A stretch of 64,000 nucleotides of DNA, from contig OU452227.1 of assembly GCA_911728455.2 (NCBI GenBank), positions 14,648,110-14,712,109 on the forward strand, given 5' to 3'. The notes under the pieces were generated by a model. It saw only the letters and a list, made by a program, of their open reading frames with translations. It searched no databases and was not told the DNA's origin. A program made the translations under genes and the position numbers. Below are positions 60,758 through 64,000 of this stretch, piece by piece. The stretch's first letter is position 1. Each line of letters begins with the position of its first letter. The stretch is from Marthasterias glacialis. Lineage: Eukaryota > Echinodermata > Asteroidea > Forcipulatida > Asteriidae.

Positions 60758-60985
60758 TACGAAAGCCCATTAGCGCCAGCCAACAGAAAAAAATAAATTT
60801 CAAATCCGTTATCACGGATTCACAATCCGTAATTACGGATTCACAATCCGTTATTACGGAGTCACCATCCGTAATTACGGATTCACAATCCATTATTACG
60901 GATTCACAATCCGTTATTACGGATCCACAATCCGTAATAACGTAAGTGAAATTTATTTTTTTGTTGGCGCTAATGGGCTTTCGTA
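60758..60985. mobile_element. Fold-back element with palindromic 21-bp core array
   Basis: TACGAAAGCCCATTAGCGCC and the inner A-rich AAATTTCA are mirrored by TGAAATTTATT and GGCGCTAATGGGCTTTCGTA. Between the arms, seven copies of a 16-bp palindrome (ATCCGTAATTACGGAT or close) stand at 21-bp spacing, joined by TCACA. No coding capacity. Confidence 0.85.
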
Positions 60986-62020
60986 GAATGGTTAGCTTTG
61001 CAATGATTTAGTTGTGAATGTCTGAAAATGCTCCACAAGGTGGCGCTCTCAGTCTCAGTCATACGTGGCCGAGTCTGTCGTCTCTCAGCAGTCAGGATTG
61101 TGGGTTGGGGGTTAACGATCGTTACAACCTTTCATTGTGATTGTATGACAAATAACATAAAAGTTTACTTTTAGGAATTGTGTTTAGTATAATTATTTTG
61201 AATAACAGACTAGTACTGCCCTTGATTTTTTTCTTCCTTTTTTTTGGTTTTCTTTTACATAGTGTTTCAAAATAAAGTTTATAACTTCCTCCTCAATGGC
61301 ACGTTATACTAAAATAATAGCAGTCAAATAAATTACAACATGTTGCTTCCACACAGCCAAGTTCATTGGCTTTGCGAACAAAAATTGTCTTGTTCAGCTG
61401 TCAGCTGATAACACACATTATTGTGTGTAAAACTGACAGTGTGGATAGAGCTAGAACGGTCCTAAAAGCATATACATCTTTGACAGTCACCTTCACACAT
61501 GTCTTGTTCTTTGAATTTTGACCATGGCCAAACTGGTTGGTTTTAATCATCTCATACGTTGCACCCAACCCGTGTGAAGGCGCAAGTGCATGCAGTGTTC
61601 CATAATTCCTACAAAATTGATATCCTACAGAGAAATAGGAAACATGCAACTGAAATAAATACTTGTAGGCTGACGTAATAATAATAAAAAAGCCATTAAT
61701 TATGTATATACGGTTATAATCTTGTAGGAGTAGGCATACAGTTCACTGTCGACAAAATAGTTTTAAAGTCACACCGAAAGTATAAATAAATCATTGTGTG
61801 ACGAAAAAAAAACGGTTTATCGTCTCTTTTTAAACAGGCATATACATACTTTCTTTTGCTGGTGCCCATGTCAGAGCGACGGTGGGGGTGGGGAGATCCT
61901 CACCCTATTCCTGAAAAGCGTTCAGAAAGTTAAACGTGCTCTGGCCAACTCAGAGCCCTAAAAATGCAAAGTTAAATTGGAAAACTGATTGCTATAGAGG
62001 GCGCTCTTCAGAATTTTTGT
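60986..62020. other. Intergenic, nothing recognised
   Basis: No coding frame or clear repeat. Confidence 0.3.
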
Positions 62021-62022
62021 AA

Positions 62023-62032
62023 ACCGGAAGTG
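62023..62032 (+). promoter_or_regulatory. ETS/GABP-type site ACCGGAAGTG
   Basis: A consensus ETS site 270 bp before the candidate first exon at 62303. Such sites are frequent in housekeeping and mitochondrial-gene promoters; function here is inference. Confidence 0.35.
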
Positions 62033-62302
62033 AAATTATCCAAACAAAGACAGTCGTTGACACCGTGTCTTTGGCGTCAGAAACATCGTGTTAACCCTCT
62101 TTTAATCTTGCTTTATCGGGGGAAAAAACGAATAAGCAGGCAAACATACCAATGTAGCTAAAGCCCAACCTGCTGACGATCATCAGCACAGCAACAAATT
62201 TGTCAAAAACACCCGCGTTGGGCTGCAGACCAGCTGCCGCCACCAGCACTCAGCAGGGCCGCGGAGGGCTAGCTGAAGAAAGTGAAACTGTGAAAGTGAA
62301 AC

Positions 62303-62363
62303 ATGATGGCTGCTCGATCATACATGGCAGTCTTGTTGCAGTGTTTTGGTAAACAAACTTCAG
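62303..62363 (+). CDS. Possible first coding exon of an unidentified gene
   Basis: ATGATGGCTGCTCG opens a frame reading MMAARSYMAVLLQCFGKQTS, then a donor-like CAG|GTACGA at 62363/62364 (phase 1). The peptide is short, lacks acidic residues and carries Arg and Lys, as mitochondrial presequences often do. The leader is locally GC-rich (CCGCGGAGG near 62260). No downstream exon is identifiable before the window ends. This rests on start context, donor and promoter motif only and could be chance. Confidence 0.3.
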
Positions 62364-63261
62364 GTACGATGAAATTTGCGGGCTATTCTTACCTAAGACT
62401 AGTGTTATTAGTAGTTCTTACTAATCTTTGTTGGGTGTGGTAACCTCAGCCCTCCTACGAATGAGTAAGGGCCTTATCTACCTTTTTGTAATGAGCATTC
62501 TCGGTCAGTCAGTAGTCTCCTCCATTGGTAATATTCAATGATTTTCATCTAATGTAAGGGGTAGTGGAGGAATACAACTTTCTATCAGTGCTGATCACCC
62601 AATCCTTGACCAAGTGGTTCTCCTTTGAACCCGATCTGTTACGAGTCATATTATGATGCTTTCAGATCAGGTCTCATGTATAGCACATACCTTCACCGCA
62701 CTGTTGAGGTGTGTTATGGTTACTGGGGCACAGGGGCTAATAATTGCGATAATCGTAACCCTCCATCCTCCCGTGCGTCGGGAGGATAATCGTAACCCTC
62801 CATCCTCCTGACCGTCGGGAGGATGGAGGGTTACGATTATCACAACTAAGGCAGGGGCTAGCAACCTTGTGTCTGTCTCCTTGCTACATACTTTTTTTCT
62901 CTTTATTTATTTCTCTTTATTTTTTTCTCTTTCTTTTTTACTCTGAACTTAAGTGAACCATTTGATTGGCCTATCAGAACGGCCTCTTTAGTCAAATACT
63001 GATGTGGCTATTGTTCACAATCACAGTTGCTTTTAAGTTTTATATTTAAAAAAATGTGCATAATTATTAGTGAACGTGTTGAGCAGTCTGACATTAATAT
63101 CATTTAGCCCTTCTTCTACATGGTCACTATCTGTATCTGTATCGTTGGGTCAGCAAAATGTCAGGTCCTGACACATCACGCTAACTTGTGGTTGAAGAGC
63201 ACGCTAGGTGTGGAGTGGCTCGTTATTTTAATCAAACTTTAATTTGTTTTTGAAAGAGTCC
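62364..63261. other. Unassigned, contains a strong hairpin
   Basis: At 62785-62841 two 24-bp arms are exact inverted repeats around a 9-bp loop. A partial third copy of the arm starts at 62748. T-rich CTCTTTATTT repeats lie at 62895-62942. If the candidate exon is real, this is its first intron. Confidence 0.5.
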
Positions 63262-64000
63262 AAAGATAGTGAGTTTACCTTTCAGCCGGTAGTTTATTCC
63301 AGTTGATTATGGTTGAGACAAAGAAGGAGTCCTGGCAGGCTCTTGCTTTGTGGCAGAGTTGTTTGAATTTCTTTGGGTTATATCTTGTGGATCTCTCATT
63401 TGGTTGGACGAGGTCCTGGATAGGGATTGTGACTAGTCCATTTACCATGTTGAACATCATGCATAGCCTTTGCTTGGTTCTTCAGTTTTTTTAAGTGTGT
63501 CCCATCCTAAGTCTTTCAGCGCCCCTGTGACAACACCGTCTTCCCTCTTGTAGTTGTTAGTGCAGAATCTCACTGCTTGTCTTTGTATCCGTTCAAGTGA
63601 GTTAATGTTTTGCTTGAGTGCCGGATCCCATGCTGCGGAGGCATACTCTAGGATAGGCCTGACCATAGATTTGTAGGCTGTGGATTTAACCACCTTGGTG
63701 CATCCCCAGAGGTTTCGTCTGATCACATTCTGGACCCTCTGTGCCTTGTTGCAGGCTTTTTTGGTATGTAGGTTCCATTTCAGAGTGTTCAAAAGGTGGA
63801 GCCTCAAGTTAGGATGTGTGTGGACACTTGAAAGCTCTTGACTGCAAAACTGGTATTTATGGTAAGGTGGGTTATTTTTCCCAATGGTCGTCGTACAGCA
63901 TTTATTGGGGTTGAAATTCATCAGCCATGAGTCCTGCCATTTTTCCAGCCGCTTTAAGTCGCTCTGAAGCACACTTGTTTGCTGGTCCGCTGTCACAGGC
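63262..64000 (-). pseudogene. LINE reverse transcriptase C-terminal part, frameshifted, runs off the window
   Basis: On the minus strand the frame at 63996-63457 gives LQSDLKRLEKWQDSWLMNFN, PNKC, then KSTAYKSMVRPILEYASAAW and RIQRQAVRFCTNNY, the typical C-terminal region of Jockey/CR1/L2-type ORF2. It is shifted in the A-rich codons after LGWDTLKK near 63490. A second frame (63460-63275) then continues MMFNMVNGLV, STRYNPKKFKQ and SFFVSTIINWNKLPAE to a stop at 63275. The 5' part lies beyond the right edge, so total length is unknown. The frameshift makes this copy non-functional. Confidence 0.85.

Overview
The window looks like part of an invertebrate deuterostome nuclear genome, most likely an echinoderm and plausibly a sea star. 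It is AT-rich and gene-poor, and it is crowded with short inverted-repeat elements, tRNA-derived SINEs, dead LINE 3' ends and simple or tandem repeats. Some elements, such as those near 13.1 kb (GGGCCCAATTTCATA ends) and 41.4-41.6 kb (TTAAAGGCA start, CCGCCATTTT/AAAATGGCGG hairpin), match repeats I recall from echinoderm assemblies. That recollection is the main basis for the taxon call and was not checked.

Only two protein-coding genes are clear. Both are intronless, plus-strand cytochrome P450 genes of CYP1-like type, at 2066-3691 and 28499-29947. They are obvious paralogues and carry every P450 hallmark: I-helix AGxE/DT, ExxR, PxRF and the heme loop FGAGxRRCLG. The first has an N-terminal membrane anchor, a TATA box and four TNGCGTG matches (dioxin/xenobiotic-response-element core) within 270 bp upstream. 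The second begins only 13 residues before the proline-rich hinge and has no anchor in its open frame. Two TNGCGTG sites lie within 260 bp of its start. Together they look like a small xenobiotic or endobiotic oxidation locus, possibly under AhR/ARNT control.

Region by region. 0-6 kb: inverted-repeat element, CYP gene 1 and its 3' flank, another inverted-repeat element. 6-15 kb: duplicated repeat blocks, a long GTT microsatellite, three inverted-repeat elements. 15.7-17.1 kb: two adjacent minisatellites, the second with reversed units at both ends. 18-24 kb: a frameshifted LINE 3' end inside a degenerate tandem repeat, an interspersed repeat and a 97-bp tandem array. 25-30 kb: reverse copy of that interspersed repeat, then CYP gene 2 and its flanks. 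30-47 kb: SINEs, MITE-like elements, an RTE-like LINE tail with a 3' hairpin and a perfect 34-bp palindrome. 47-48.2 kb: TTTG/TTGC microsatellite and a degenerate 190-bp tandem array. 51.4-53 kb: relatively repeat-free DNA with homeodomain-type motifs. 53-61 kb: a dense nest of SINEs and inverted-repeat elements, a perfect 32-bp palindrome and a fold-back element built of palindromic 21-bp units. 62-64 kb: a possible promoter and first exon of an unidentified gene, then a minus-strand LINE reverse-transcriptase fragment running off the right edge.

I saw no rRNA gene, intact tRNA gene, CRISPR array or bacterial-type operon.
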